Shown in pieces: positions 34,695-46,375 of a DNA stretch of 64,000 bases. The stretch's first letter is position 1. Every line of letters starts with the position of its first letter. The DNA lies in assembly GCA_963556695.1 (NCBI GenBank), contig CAUWAG010000004.1, positions 1,984,001 to 2,048,000 of the forward strand. The letters run 5' to 3'. This DNA is from Anthostomella pinea. Taxonomy: Eukaryota > Ascomycota > Sordariomycetes > Xylariales > Xylariaceae. The position numbers and the translations under genes were made by a program. The notes below the pieces were generated by a model. That model saw only the letters and a program-made list of their open reading frames with translations. It did no database searches and was not told the origin of the DNA.

Positions 34695-35253
34695 GATACC
34701 ATGTTTTGCGATTGCTGCCGCAACTTGGCAAAATCACGCGCGATACGCATCTGGATCTTTGTTCAAGATCCTCTGGTAGTCTATCCTCTGATAAAAACGC
34801 GTCTAGAGGCCTGGTGTGCATTTAATGAAGTTGCGCGTCTAGTTCTTCCCAACGCGTCCAGCTTCGCTTGCTGCCAACAATTGATTTGCTATATCTTTAA
34901 CATAACTGTGCCGGGGTAGAAATGTTTGCGCATCCAGGTCGAGAATGAAAGAAAGAATAGCATTTTCTTCAGGAACTATAAATTCCAAAGTATTGGGCAT
35001 GCTGTTCCATTGTGATGGTCAGCCGGCAATTCTAGCCTTTAAAGTATTATATGGGACATGGAAAGTCTTAGAAAGCTTGCCAATAATAATATGAGAGTCG
35101 CGTCGTTTAGCTGGGACAGCAAGCTGTAAGTCTGATTTGCTATAACGCAATGTCATTATTATTGATTGATCAATTATGAGCCTTGATGAAAGGTTAGGTG
35201 GCTGGTGAAAAGTTGCCGTTCGCTTGTAATTGCCGCTTGCTTGTCATCTACAT
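34695..35253 (-). mobile_element. Fot1/pogo fragment, N-terminal part
   Basis: The sequence aligns with about 12965-13531 of copy A (CENP-B-like domain, helix-turn-helix, start region) and ends in a related terminal repeat before TA (35254-35255). It is less AT-shifted than copies B and C but differs at many other positions, so it is probably a related subfamily. The copia element cut it off at GATAC. The missing C-terminal half was not found on the other side. Confidence 0.82.
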
Positions 35254-36824
35254 TAATTTTAATTATATTACAATATATGAACATTTTTTAATCTTATTTA
35301 AATGCAAATTTAAGCGTTAATTTATTATTTAATGATCTTTCGGGCGGGCTTAGCATCCTAGCGGTATATTCAGAGAGTTTTTTGAGTTTAAGTTTTCCCT
35401 ACCGAATAGGCCCTAAGCGGAAGCACACGGGCCAAATCCCGAATTGATAGATAGAGCCACGCCACGCAGGAGGATCGGCTTGCTCGTGGTACGTCGAAGT
35501 GCGTGGAATCCCTGCCCACCTGTAGTCCGAATCATTCTTCCATTAAGGAACCTCCCATCGACTGCTTGATTCCTCTCTCCGTTCTTGCATTTCCTGGTCC
35601 TGCTCAGCCCTGTCTATTGAGAGCTTGTATTCGTTCCCTCAGACATACAATCAAATGGCATGCCGTCCCTGCTATACCGGACCTTTTTTGATGCTTACAT
35701 CGGCATGATTTTGATGTTCCATCCGTAGTCAGCTTTCACCCCTTCCTATAAACCGAGGCCATCCTCGTGAGCGCCACTGTCATCGCCACCTTTCAGCGTC
35801 CCAGATTTGTCCATCGCTGCACAACCGGACATCACTATTCACGCTTCCCAGTGAAGGTATGGTCTTCCGGTGTAGATGAAGCACACCTGGAGGGCCGACC
35901 TCGTTCCATTCAGGCGTAATGTGGAGAGCGCGAGATGCGATGTAAACTTTACAACAGTGTCAATCGTGTCATCCCACGGTTAGTATCCCGACTACCATAT
36001 TGCGCGCATGAGCCTCGTCGCCAGTAGACCGTCGACGATTGGCTCCTACTCGGGTTGAATTCTCTTGACCGTAGCAACGGCGCAAGAGATCCACGCAGCT
36101 AGGTCGACGATTTATTTCATGGTGGGGCTTCGCCACGTATGAACCCGAAGCTGTTGCTGGAGCTGGGCCCGAGCGCACAGAGGAGACCTGTCGCGTGAGC
36201 TTCTTAGCATAGGAGGTTGGAGCACGATACCGTGGGGGTGAGGATGGTTGACTCAGTCGGTGGTGACTGATGGCGATTACGTATTCTTCTCAGGGCGATC
36301 CCCTATTCTACCTTCACCACGCGGCTTTGGATTAAATTGAAATTACGTGGCAACGGAAAGGTGCCTGGGCGAACGCCTCAGCCAGGACCCGTTTCGTTGA
36401 CGCCGGTAAATAGGTTGGGCCCGAGAAGGAGGGATGTTGGCGGGCCGGATACGCAATGGGTATATCCATACAAATAGTATGGTGACAAGTCTAAAAGAAC
36501 ATCACGCTCAGATTTGAGACGGACTTTGAAAGTATGGGGGGGACACTGGGGATTTGCGATGCGATGGGTATACGGGATAGCCCGTTCTGCTACATGTACA
36601 CCTGAGCTTTGTTCACCACGCCATGGTAGAGAAACGAAAAGGGGGGTTTTGTATGCCTACTAACGCTTGTTTTGGTTCTGTATAATATCTGTCAGCATGC
36701 AGTCTAAACTCTGCGATGACATTGACTCCAGTTGACCGTTAAAGGCTGACGAATCTCGATGCCAAACGAAGCCTGCATCGAATCGGCTGATGCGCACACC
36801 TGGCTGATTTGGTCTTGACTTCTC
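35254..36824. other. intergenic boundary between repeat-rich and gene-rich parts
   Basis: The first 90 bases are AT-rich; the rest has normal composition. Only short ORFs without family features are present (for example 35503-35691 on the plus strand). I recognise no gene or repeat. Confidence 0.5.
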
Positions 36825-37493
36825 CTAAACAGAGACTGGGGCTGGAAGACCGCTAGAGAATGCAGCTTCCTCACCCCACCACTTCAGGAACTCTTGCATC
36901 CTCTGGGTCCTCTCTTCTGCCAGCTTCCGACCAACCTCTGTCTTCATCATGCTCTGGATCTTCAAAAGCTTATCGTGGAAATGCTGGATCGAGTCGTCCA
37001 TCGAGCGCTGAGTCCTCGCACCCCCGAAGGTGAAAAGCCTGCCGATCCCGATGCTCCCGATAGCATCCAGACGGTCCGCGTCCTGCACAACGGCCAGCTC
37101 CGGGTGAGACTTGATAAGATCTTGGACTCGAGCCGGATCCTTGACCTCGCTCGAATAGCTGACGCCCAGACAGATGGTCTGGACCTTCCTTGCCAGCTTT
37201 TCATTGGAGCCCAAAGAGATGAGGAGATCGTAGACCAGAGAGGACGAGTCCTCACCAGGCTTCAGATACTTCTTGTCGCCTACGTCGTGGAGAAGCGCGC
37301 TGAGAACCACAACTTGCGCATCCCGTTCAGGCACATCGGGGGAATGCGCATCGATGTGCTTCGCAAGCCCGAGCACACGCTCAATGTGGTGGAAGTCATG
37401 CGAGCCATCGTAGTTTGCCATGTAATTCTTGACGTACTCCGTGACCGAGTTGACGAGGCGCTTGTCGACTAACGCGTCTGGAGCAGCCATCAT
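36825..37493 (-). CDS. HD-domain metal-dependent phosphohydrolase
   Basis: Single exon, 222 residues. The ORF is open further upstream, but the first ATG is at 37493 (MMAAPDALVDKRLV). The HD fold is marked by H32 in DGSHDFHHIERV, the metal-binding pair H69-D70 in LSALLHDVGDKKY and the distal Asp in VVQDADRLDAIGSIGIGR. It is the size of the small YedJ-like HD hydrolases, whose likely substrates are nucleotides or other phosphates; the substrate here is unknown. No signal peptide or membrane segment, so probably cytosolic. Confidence 0.9.
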   Translation of the reverse strand: MMAAPDALVDKRLVNSVTEYVKNYMANYDGSHDFHHIERVLGLAKHIDAHSPDVPERDAQVVVLSALLHDVGDKKYLKPGEDSSSLVYDLLISLGSNEKLARKVQTICLGVSYSSEVKDPARVQDLIKSHPELAVVQDADRLDAIGSIGIGRLFTFGGARTQRSMDDSIQHFHDKLLKIQSMMKTEVGRKLAEERTQRMQEFLKWWGEEAAFSSGLPAPVSV

Positions 37494-40019
37494 TGATCTT
37501 AGTCCACCTGAAGTCGGGACTACTGCGGGCAACGCATTAGTACTCGATCATACGCGCTCGTTGACACCCTCTATGCATGATCTTGGCTCACGAGACACAC
37601 CATCGCAGCCGGGATGGAGGCTCTTCGGGTGTTCGGTCGGACGTAGCGTCGTTGCAACACGTTAGGCGCCGGAACAGCACCAGAAGGCTGCAGCAAGATA
37701 CGCAAAGCGACTTACCGAACTGGCTAGCTTCCGGACCAGATGAGGGAGGGAAGTACGAGTCCTACTGGCTTGGCGACACGGCTCGGAACGTTCTTCAACG
37801 GGACCACCTGCAGGATTCCCAGGTTCAAGGTCGTATGCTGTGATGGATGATGGAGGGCCAGCTATTGTGGGTGATGCAAGTTCTTCATCATCATCACAGA
37901 TCGAGAGACTGAATTCAAGGTTCTTTTGCAGGCCTGCAGGCAGCTAGGCCGTCAGAGCAGGGGTGACTCAGTCGGTCAGAGAGGAAGGGTATGCAGATAT
38001 GCAGATAGGAGAGCAAGGGTGGCGGCATTGCATTGCACGCGCCAGGCCAAGGGCAGTCATGTGACTTGAGGGGATGTTGTTGCCCAGTCAGATCGCTGAG
38101 CGACCCATTAAGCGGGCATCTCCACTCCATCTCGCCTTTCCGTCCCGGCCCAGCTTCCCCCTTCCCCCCTTCCCCCGCCAATGCCCCTCTCTCGATGCCT
38201 CCCTCCCTGTCTCTGCCCTGTCCCGCCTCTGAATTTCTTGCTTCCTACTCGTCTTCAATTCTCCCCCGTGCAACCACCCAAAAGCTTGGAAATGGAACCG
38301 AGATGGACCGTTGCTTCTTCTTCGGACTGGTGCAGACACCACACACACCACACATATACTACACCACATGGTGGGCATCCCCGTCAAGCCCGTGTGATGG
38401 ACTTCACCTACCCGCCGGGACTAGTGGATGCCATGCATGAAGCCGGCAGAAATCCATCGTCCTCACCGGAGGTCGACGCCCGGCTTATTAATGGTAAGAC
38501 CACACTTCGAAGCCATTCCGAAGCCCCAGCAACGAGTCTTCGGCTCTTCCCAGGACCGCCTCCATCTGGACAGTTCTTTTCCGGACGAGCCGTGGAGAGC
38601 TTTCGTCCTTCCGGCGATGACTAGTTGTTCTCCAGTCACGGCCGAGCTAGCCAGCGTCATCGTCCTTGTCATCACCAGCGACGAGAAGGCTGTACGGTAT
38701 ACAATTGACGTGTTCGACATGAATGTAGAGAGATGCTCGGAAGATGAGATCGCATTCCGATATCGTCAAAAGCCACACCGTGGTTGGTGTGCCTGGCTAC
38801 ACTCGCAAATCCACGCATATGGCCTCTCATGGCCGAGGATCGTGCCATCTCACATACGCAAATCTTTCCAAGTGGATTAACCCTTCGCCAATGAGGTTCT
38901 CATGATGGGCTGCATATGCGAATGCACCGAGGACGCACGCCTCGTGCATCGTGAGTTCCCATGGAACTCCCCTGTTCCCCTGCTCCCAGGCTCGTCACGT
39001 TCGACGACGCGCATAGCGAAATGCCGTCGTCCCCCGTGCCGCCTTCCACTGTCCAGGCTCTCAGCCAAGACGAATCGAGCAGCTCGACTGCCTCCTCTCG
39101 GCCATGCAGCCACAGCCCCGATGGCTGCCCCCGTCATTGGCGGGCGCCCTGCACGTTGGCGTGTGATGGGTGACGGCTGATAAGCGACTGCTGGTATTGG
39201 CCTCCGGCAGCTGGCTATTGGCCAATGACGGCTGGGGTTTAGACGCCCAATCACTTCTTCCCGCCTAGCTTGACCATGTCTCTGCCCAGTCTGCAGTCTG
39301 CCTCTGCCATTTCTATCTTTGCGCCGCTTTCGTACCCATGCCCCCCGGCCTGCCAGCTTCTAGCCTTCCACCCACCACCCCCTTACGATGCTTCCTAGCC
39401 GCCCGGCTTGCAGTACAGCTGACATCTTCTGCGCAGAAGGGCTCTGCCGACCCACTGGACCCAGCATGTGTGTACTCAGTAATATTGCCTTGACTCGGTG
39501 TGTGCCTCCAGCCATACAGAAGCTGATGCGTCCCGTGGGGATCCGCAGATCCATGAGTGTGCCGTCATGTACGGGCAACATGTTGGCTACGCCGCCCGAT
39601 GTGATGGTATCGAGGTAGCAGCATGTGTGATGGTCTGCAGTATGGGCCATACCGGGCCTCACGATTTGGCCCCAACATATAACACCAGCCTGCTGTCCTC
39701 CTTCCCCCTTCCTCTCTTTCTTTCTTCGGCAAGCACTCAAACACCAAAAGCTAGTTTCTCGTTTTTTCTCTCCCCTATTCTTTTCACCCTTTCCGCTTGA
39801 TAGAGCTGTGCTCGTTCTTGCGTCTTAATACCCAATCTAATTAATTCACCTATACCACAAAATCATACTCAACCATACTCTGTTGCCGGTCAACTAGTCC
39901 CCTACTATCACCACCCAAACCCCCCTAATAAAACAAGAAACTAGCTTTTCTTTGCTCAACAAGTCCCCTAAAACCAATTTCCAGAAACGACAAGCGTTGC
40001 AATAATAACATCAAGCAAA
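37494..40019. other. long intergenic/promoter region
   Basis: 2.5 kb between two divergent genes. A possible small gene (MDFTYPPGLVDAMHEAG from 38398, with a GTAAGA...CCCAG intron at about 38495-38557) and an overlapping ORF to 38880 (DRLHLDSSFPDEPWRAFVLP) show some coding-like character but no family I know. CCAAT boxes lie near 39196-39250. Pyrimidine-rich runs (38155-38180, 39690-39730) are typical of fungal promoters ahead of the start at 40020. Confidence 0.45.
39196..39251. promoter_or_regulatory. cluster of CCAAT boxes
   Basis: ATTGG at 39196-39200, the palindrome ATTGGCCAAT at 39217-39226 and CCAAT near 39248 form a cluster about 800 bp upstream of the glycogen-binding-domain gene. 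They are candidate sites for the fungal CCAAT-binding (HAP) complex. Assignment to that gene is an inference. Confidence 0.4.
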
Positions 40020-40916
40020 ATGTCGACAATTCAACTGTCTTTCTCTCTACGCGTTTCTTCCGGCGTCAAGTCCGTCCATCTCCTCGGATCTTGGGACAAC
40101 TACGTCGGTCAGATACCCCTGTCCAAGGACAAGTCTTCCTCCAAGTCTGGATCATGGAAGGGCACATTCCGATTCCAGGGCAACCTCGAGCCCGGTTCCC
40201 GATACTGGTACTACTACATCATCGATGGCTACCACGTCTCGCACAACCCCAGTGAGAAGTCGACCGTCGAGCCCACCACTGGCCGGGAACTGAACATCCT
40301 CGACGTCCCCAAGGACAAGTCAAGCAAATCATCCAAGTCTTCTTCTTCGCACCACAGCTCCAGCAAGAGCTCGTCGCGCCATCACTCATCGTCGCACTCG
40401 TCGTCCAAGGACAAGCACCGGTCATCCAAGCGCGGTTCCCTCTCCGTCGACATCCCCAAGGGCCGCCCTTTGTCGACCTCGCAGATCGTAGCACCCAAGC
40501 CCATGTCGCCGCACGCCACGCGCCACATCTTGGACGCCGACTACTGCGACCAGGACACGATCGAGGAGCTGACGGCGCGCTTTGGCAGCGCCGGCATCGA
40601 CGAGGAGGACATCCTGGTGGGCGACTTCTCTAGCTCGCCTGTGTCTTCGTCGGGCTCCAGCCTGTCGTACCGCTCCGACAGCTCGTCGCCGAGCTCATCT
40701 CTCTCGGGCTACAGCACCCCCGCCTCAGACTGCAGCAGCTGCACCTGCGAGCGCTACGGCATCACCCGCAAGGGCGACCGCGTCAAGATCGACTGCGGCG
40801 GCGCCCGCTGCGGCTTCAGCAGCGACGACGACAGCGCTTGCTCCAGCTCCGGCGATGAGGAAGAGGCCTACGTGTCGCGCTCCTCGCGCCGCAATGGCAT
40901 CGTCGTGCGCTCGTAA
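40020..40916 (+). CDS. protein with AMPK-type glycogen-binding (CBM48-like) domain
   Basis: Single exon, 298 residues. Residues 1-95 resemble the E-set/CBM48-like domain of AMP-kinase beta subunits (VKSVHLLGSWDNY, WKGTFRFQG, YWYYYIIDGYHVSHNPSEK, GRELNIL). A Ser/His/Lys-rich, probably disordered stretch follows (residues about 100-145), then a region with DADYCDQDTIEELTARFGSA and DEEDILVGDFSSSP, a Ser-rich run and a Cys-containing C-terminus (CSSCTCERYGI, IDCGGARCGF). No kinase-binding C-terminal domain of AMPK beta is present, so it is not the beta subunit. The long pyrimidine-rich 5' region suggests strong expression. Function unknown. Confidence 0.8.
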   Translation: MSTIQLSFSLRVSSGVKSVHLLGSWDNYVGQIPLSKDKSSSKSGSWKGTFRFQGNLEPGSRYWYYYIIDGYHVSHNPSEKSTVEPTTGRELNILDVPKDKSSKSSKSSSSHHSSSKSSSRHHSSSHSSSKDKHRSSKRGSLSVDIPKGRPLSTSQIVAPKPMSPHATRHILDADYCDQDTIEELTARFGSAGIDEEDILVGDFSSSPVSSSGSSLSYRSDSSSPSSSLSGYSTPASDCSSCTCERYGITRKGDRVKIDCGGARCGFSSDDDSACSSSGDEEEAYVSRSSRRNGIVVRS

Positions 40917-43116
40917 TCAGCCCGCCTCTGCCCTCATTGATGAACAAGAAGACTTGCCACCAGCATCACCAGACTTGGGATCGGATCCCCACCAGACCGG
41001 AAAGCCCCGAAGACAGTCAATAATAATGAAGACTCTTCAGTTGGCCGTTTCGCTCATTTTTAATCACATGGCAAGGCAGCAGCAGCGACCACCCCAAACC
41101 TGGTGAGCTCCCTCTCGCACCAGCCAGTTGTATGCTGTCCTTCGCCGCCCTGTTATTCCATTGCATCCGCACAGCGGACTGCGGGCAGGCTAACCGACGA
41201 CTGCGACGAGCTGGTTCTCGCTTCGTGGTCTTGGTCGCTTGAAGGCCTGCCGCCAGTCCCGTGCGTGACACGCCCATTGGGTCGATGCTGCGGCCCCCAC
41301 GAAAACGCCTCTGTTGGCAGGTCGCAACCTTGCTTTGCTCGGTCGACCGCCGCCACGGGGCTTCGTGCGCTCGTTTCGTATGTTCTGACAATTCTGTCTC
41401 GAGCACGGCGGGTCTCCCTCCCTTTCCCTCTTCGGCGGGGAAGCGACGGTGAGTTCCGCCGACCTGCTCCAGCGAAACAACAGCGAGCCCACCCTCCGTC
41501 GTCATCGTCACCACCAGATAATTACGATGGTTATGGTGATGACGCGGGAGGGGCTCCTGGGGATGTTTGTATGTACGTGTTGTTCAAGCGCGGTGCCCGG
41601 AACCAGACTGTGTGCGAAACTTTCCGGGCTCGCCCGCTCTGGTAGCTTGCAGATTGCTGCTCGCTGCTGTATTTGGGAGGATAGGTGTGGGACATGCAGG
41701 CGTTGCAGATGTGTCAAGGTTGCTGCCGCTGTGTATTAGGTAGAGGACTACTTGAATCTACTACTATGACTAGAACTTCGCTTTGTTTGTTTTTGTGATG
41801 TGACTTATTGGTTGTGCGTACGTTGCCTCAGACTATTCAGGAGACCTGCTAGGAGGAGCAGTTCGACGCTTTGGCTAGAACATACGCCTCGTCTCGACGT
41901 GTGCATGATCAGCACAGTCTTCCTTGTTACTGGACCTCTGGTCTCACCCTATCTGAATGACCTGTGGTCACAAAACAAAATAACTCGATGATCAGCACAG
42001 CGGCGCTTAGCACAGCGGCGCCCCTACTTACATTAGCAACTCGTTGACCCCCCTTACTTGTGCTCCATACTCCAATGACCACCGTAAGCCGTTGGATTCC
42101 AAGAGGTTGAGTCGCGCCCTCGCATACCAGGAGCACTGCATCACACTGCGGATGCTGGCCATGATCGACGAGCCTTGCTACGCAGCCTCACTAGATAGGT
42201 ATGGACGTAGGTCTATCAGGTATCAAAACCTAGGCATGCTGAACGAAGGGCCTGAAGTGCTACTCCCGTCGGGCTCGGTAAGTTCTACAGACAGTGAGTG
42301 CATGGTTCCCGGCCACTCACTCGTGGGGGCGGGCCATGGCTGACTTGCGTAGGCAGCCAGCACTCGTGGAGGCCCAAGTAGATGGTGGTGGTGTCGAAAC
42401 GGGGTTTGACACCAAGGACACTCACTACTCACGGGCGAAGAGTCAACTGCGCGAGTCCGGCGTCAGGTAGGTAGCCAATATCTGATTGAAGCCATCGACG
42501 AGCTTAACAGCCTGGTGGGAAGTAGACATATCACATATCACAATCACATAGCACGATCACACCACGTAGAACAAAGAAGAAGCTCAGAAGTGTCGGAAAT
42601 CTTCGTTATTCCATTCCCCTTATCTGTCGTAAGAAACGTAACGGGTCATCCGTCCTACCAATCAATTCGTAGGGACCCCGCCTCTGTATAGCGCATGCCG
42701 CAAATCATCATCGGCAGAGGCGACGAGCGACGGCACAATCATGCCCAGACAAAACAAAAGCCTCGTGCACGGCCAGCAAAAATCACGTGGTCGTCCATTC
42801 CTGACCTCAGTCAGACCTTAGACCGATGACTGAACGCCGCAGTTCATGGCAAGGTGCGTTGCTTGTGTTTCCTAACTCCTGAACGCCCGAGGACTGACCG
42901 ATCTTAGTATGTCTGTCCAAACAACTCTGCCTTCCTGCCTGCCTGGGACCGTGAACGCCAGATGGCCGGGTGTTGGCCATGATGCAATGCGTGTAGATAT
43001 GAATATAGTGTACAACGAAAAGAGTATGTAATACCGGACGAGCTGGGTGTATGTGCAAGTGTTGGAATCAGCCAGTGTCGAAGCTGTTCAGTCGCCAAGC
43101 GCTCATAGCTCATAGC
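40917..43116. other. intergenic, nothing convincing
   Basis: 2.2 kb between two convergent genes. Several overlapping ORFs exist on both strands (for example 41103-41645 plus and 41017-41514 minus), but none has a family motif, and opposite-strand overlaps of similar length argue against coding. An AGCTCAT triplication at about 43106-43126 spans the Mpe1 stop codon. Confidence 0.45.
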
Positions 43117-45079
43117 TCATAGCTCCCGGTAGTCGCTGGGCCGGACTCTGCGCTGGCGGTTCTGGTGGCGTCCGGGATTGACCGGCTTGCGGAAGTAGGC
43201 GTCGTCTTCGTTGACGCCGTTGGCGCCGTTGCCGAAGTTGGGCCCGCGGGCTTGCTGCTGGTTGTTGAATCCGTTCATTCCTCCGGCATTCGGGTTATTT
43301 CCACCCATGTTGCCCATTCCACCACCGTTCATGCCCATGTTGCCTCCGAACATGCCGTTCATGCCCTGGAAGGCTGCCGGGTTGCATCCGCCATTCATGC
43401 CATTCATGCCCATCATGGGGTTCATCATGGGATTCATGTTCATCATCATCGCCATGTTCATGTTGGGCGGAGCGAAACCGTTCATGGGGAAATGCATCAT
43501 GTTGGGCATCATCCCTGGCATAATGGGCATGCCATTCATGCCTTGTTGCATCATGTTCGGCATTCCTTGGTTGGCTTGTGCGTTTCGCATAGCCTTCGGG
43601 CCCTTGGGTATCTTGGGGTTTTCCATCAATTCCTCCGCCCGTCGCTTCTTCGAGTTCGTCTCTTGTAGCTTCGGGGCCTCAGTAGGACTAGTCGTAGAGC
43701 TAGGAGTTGCCGAATTCCTTCTTCCATCTGTAGCGGGTAGCGACTTGGTGCTTGACAAAGGTGGCGAAGGAGACTTGGTCTTCTCAGGTGCTGATGACTC
43801 GTCCTTTGTTGTTTCGACTTGCGTCTCTTCCTTCACCGTCGGAGAGCGTGACAGAGCCTTGGCTGCAGGTGGACTTTGTGATCGCTCCTTTGATTTGGCG
43901 GCCTCCTTGTCCTTGAGAAAATCACCCATCTTGATAGATGCTTCGTCGTCTGCCTTCAGGTCATCAATGAGCACACCATCTGTCTGGCAACCAGGGCAGA
44001 CGAAGTCGCTCTCAATGAGAGCATTGGTGATGCAGTCATTGCAATACGTCTTCTCACAACACGGTGTCTTCATTGGTTCTATGAACATCCGGCTGTCGAT
44101 GGAGCACAGCAAGCCTCTCTCCTCAAGTTCCTTGTCTCCAGCAGTAGCTGCTTTCTGAGCGGCTGCGGATGACTTTGTCTTTGCCTGGTACTGTTCCCAC
44201 GACGCCTTGTCAGGCTCTGCGATCACAAAATCACCGTCTGCGTTAACCATGACACCGGACGGAGGCTTCAGTTCCTCGCCATCTGCACCGGTCTGTTGCA
44301 TAGCTGACTTGTCCACAGTCTTCAGGAACGAGCGGGGTATGCCTGTGGTGCGCTTGACGCGGGGTCGGTTGTCGAACTCGGGGTTGTCGTTCGTAGGGCA
44401 GACTTGGATCCAATGTCCCTTCTGGCCACACCGGTAGCAGATGTACCCATTTGGAGGTTCGTGGTCGGGTACATTCGCCGGTTTCTTTGCGCCGGGTTTG
44501 TACACAGCGGATTGACTGTCAAGGTTGTCAGTATAAATACTCCCAATTGAAACCTGGAGTGTACTGACTGCGACATCTCTTCCTGCTGAGCATTCCACTG
44601 GTCTGATTGCGCCTGGAACATGGCCATCATCTTCTCCTCCTCGGTCAGCGCCTTGCTCATCTGGGCAAGGCCGGTCGTGGCAGGCTTGACAGTCTTGGAG
44701 ACGTGCTCTCTTCGGCCATGGTTCTTCGCATTTGCAGGCATTTTGCCTGATACATATCGAGCAGCGCGACCTGCTCCTTGCTTCTGGGGTGGCAGGCGTC
44801 GCGCGACGACAGTAGTTGATCGGGGAATGATGGCAGTATCGTCATCGTACTCTAGTAGTAGTTAGTATCATATAGCAGTGATCACAGATAATCGAGTCTG
44901 ATCTTACCTTCACTACCGTCCTCGGAGTAGATGGCGAGGTCGAAGTCAGTGCCATCGCCTAAGCCGCTCTTGATGATGATGTCACGCTTGAGCTCGAAGA
45001 CCGAGATGCCGGTGCCGTCGAATTCCACCCGCGAGGGCTCCTTCTGGGACTTGAACTTGAAGTACACAGACGAACTCAT
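43117..45079 (-). CDS. MPE1: Mpe1/RBBP6-type mRNA cleavage and polyadenylation factor subunit
   Basis: Subunit of the nuclear cleavage and polyadenylation complex with a RING-type (U-box-like) domain. Three exons: 45079-44908, 44851-44569 and 44515-43117 (introns 44852-44907 and 44516-44568), total 617 residues. Domains in order: the ubiquitin-like DWNN domain (SVYFKFKSQKEPSRVEFDG, DFDLAIYSED), a CCHC zinc knuckle (GYICYRCGQKGHWIQVCPTN) and the conserved TTGIPRSFLKTV. Next come the RING-like finger (LLCSIDSRMFIEP, PCCEKTYCNDCI, FVCPGCQ) and a Ser/Pro/Lys-rich linker. The tail is very rich in Met, Asn and Gly. The order matches yeast Mpe1. All blocks are intact. Confidence 0.95.
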
Positions 45080-46375
45080 GGTGAGATACTGGGTTGTCGC
45101 TGAGTCCTTTCCAGATGTTGGCGCGAATGGAGAAGGGTTGGGGAGGATTAGCCCGGAGAGCCGTGGGGGTAGAGGATGGTGAGAGAATGTTGCTAAAGTT
45201 AGATGGGTGGAGGTGAAAGGTGCAGAGGGTGCAGATTGCACCTGTGTGGTCGAAATGGGGTGCGCAAGCTGATGGACCGTATTTGCGTTGCTGATTGCAA
45301 AGTTGCCTTCTGGCTATTGTGACTCTTCTCTGCGGCTGTGATTTTGTTTCAAGGACCAGCTGGCATGAAGATGGACGGGTATCAATTCTGATTGTACTTG
45401 GAAGAACAATGAGAGTTCACGCTCTGAGTAGGAAGAAAATGGAGAATGATGTACAAAGCCAACGGCGGATTTGACCACCAGATCAGCTCGAGTGATTGAG
45501 AAAAAGGCAGAAATTCCTCCCGAATCCAGACCAACAATCCCGCAGCAGCACCGCACTCTTTCTTTTTGTTTCCTAGTAAATCCCGAGCTTCCCGCCTATC
45601 CTATGGGTGTATTTTCCTCAAGCGCAAGGGTTCTCACGGTAGGTTAGTTGATCATCGCTCGCATCTCAATCGGCGTGGCAACTCGTCTGACGCGGCGACC
45701 GGGGGCGCTGAAGAAGACGAGCGATTGGTGCTGGTTGCTGCTGGGCACGCCGGAAGGGAAGATGAAGAGACGGCGTCGTAGATGCGATCGGTTCGATACT
45801 GGTGATACGCGGCACCAGGTGCTGCAAGTGGATCGTGGTGAAGGGTTGGTGATGATGGAAGTGAGAAGAGGAGGTGACGAGGGTCGAGTGAGGAGGAGTT
45901 AAGATAAAGTGCAGGCGGGATGGAAGGAACTGGAGATGCCTCGGGGCACAGTCGCAGCCTGTCAGCCACTAACAAGGCATTAGTCAGAGCAGCTTGGATG
46001 CTAAGCCCAAAGCAGACAGAGTCACGTGAGTCAGCTTTGTGCCGGTCCTGGCAGTGTGTGCCAGCTGAGGAGATTTGGCGGAGCTGTCAGCAGTTAAGAA
46101 TGTGCAGCACCACATGGGTTGACGGGTGTCTGAGAGCCATATCTCGTACACCGGACTTATCAAAATTGTAAATGGGCAATATCGAAAACTGTCTCTCAAG
46201 ATTCCAAGATATCTGGTCGGTTACTTGAATGATTTGATGTCTATTAAAAACAGCGCTATTAGGGACCCAAGCTAGCTATTGCCTCAACGCCAAAATCCTC
46301 CATCTACGACCCATATTCCTTCTAATGGCTATTTATTTACATCGTAAGTTCGTAGTATCTTGCTTGAACGTAATC
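45080..46375. other. intergenic
   Basis: This stretch lies upstream of MPE1 and downstream of the SUR7-like gene. The part next to MPE1 should hold its promoter. Short ORFs on both strands show no family features. Confidence 0.5.

Noticed and set aside
40020..40320. AMPK beta subunit
   Set aside because: Only the carbohydrate-binding-type domain is present; the C-terminal kinase-association domain is absent.
41017..41645. Genes in the overlapping ORFs downstream of the CBM48-like gene
   Set aside because: ORFs of similar size occur on both strands and in several frames, as expected in GC-rich non-coding DNA, and none has a family motif.
43165..44158. Long plus-strand ORFs opposite MPE1
   Set aside because: They are mirror frames of the Met/Asn/Gly-rich and Ser-rich coding sequence of MPE1 on the minus strand.
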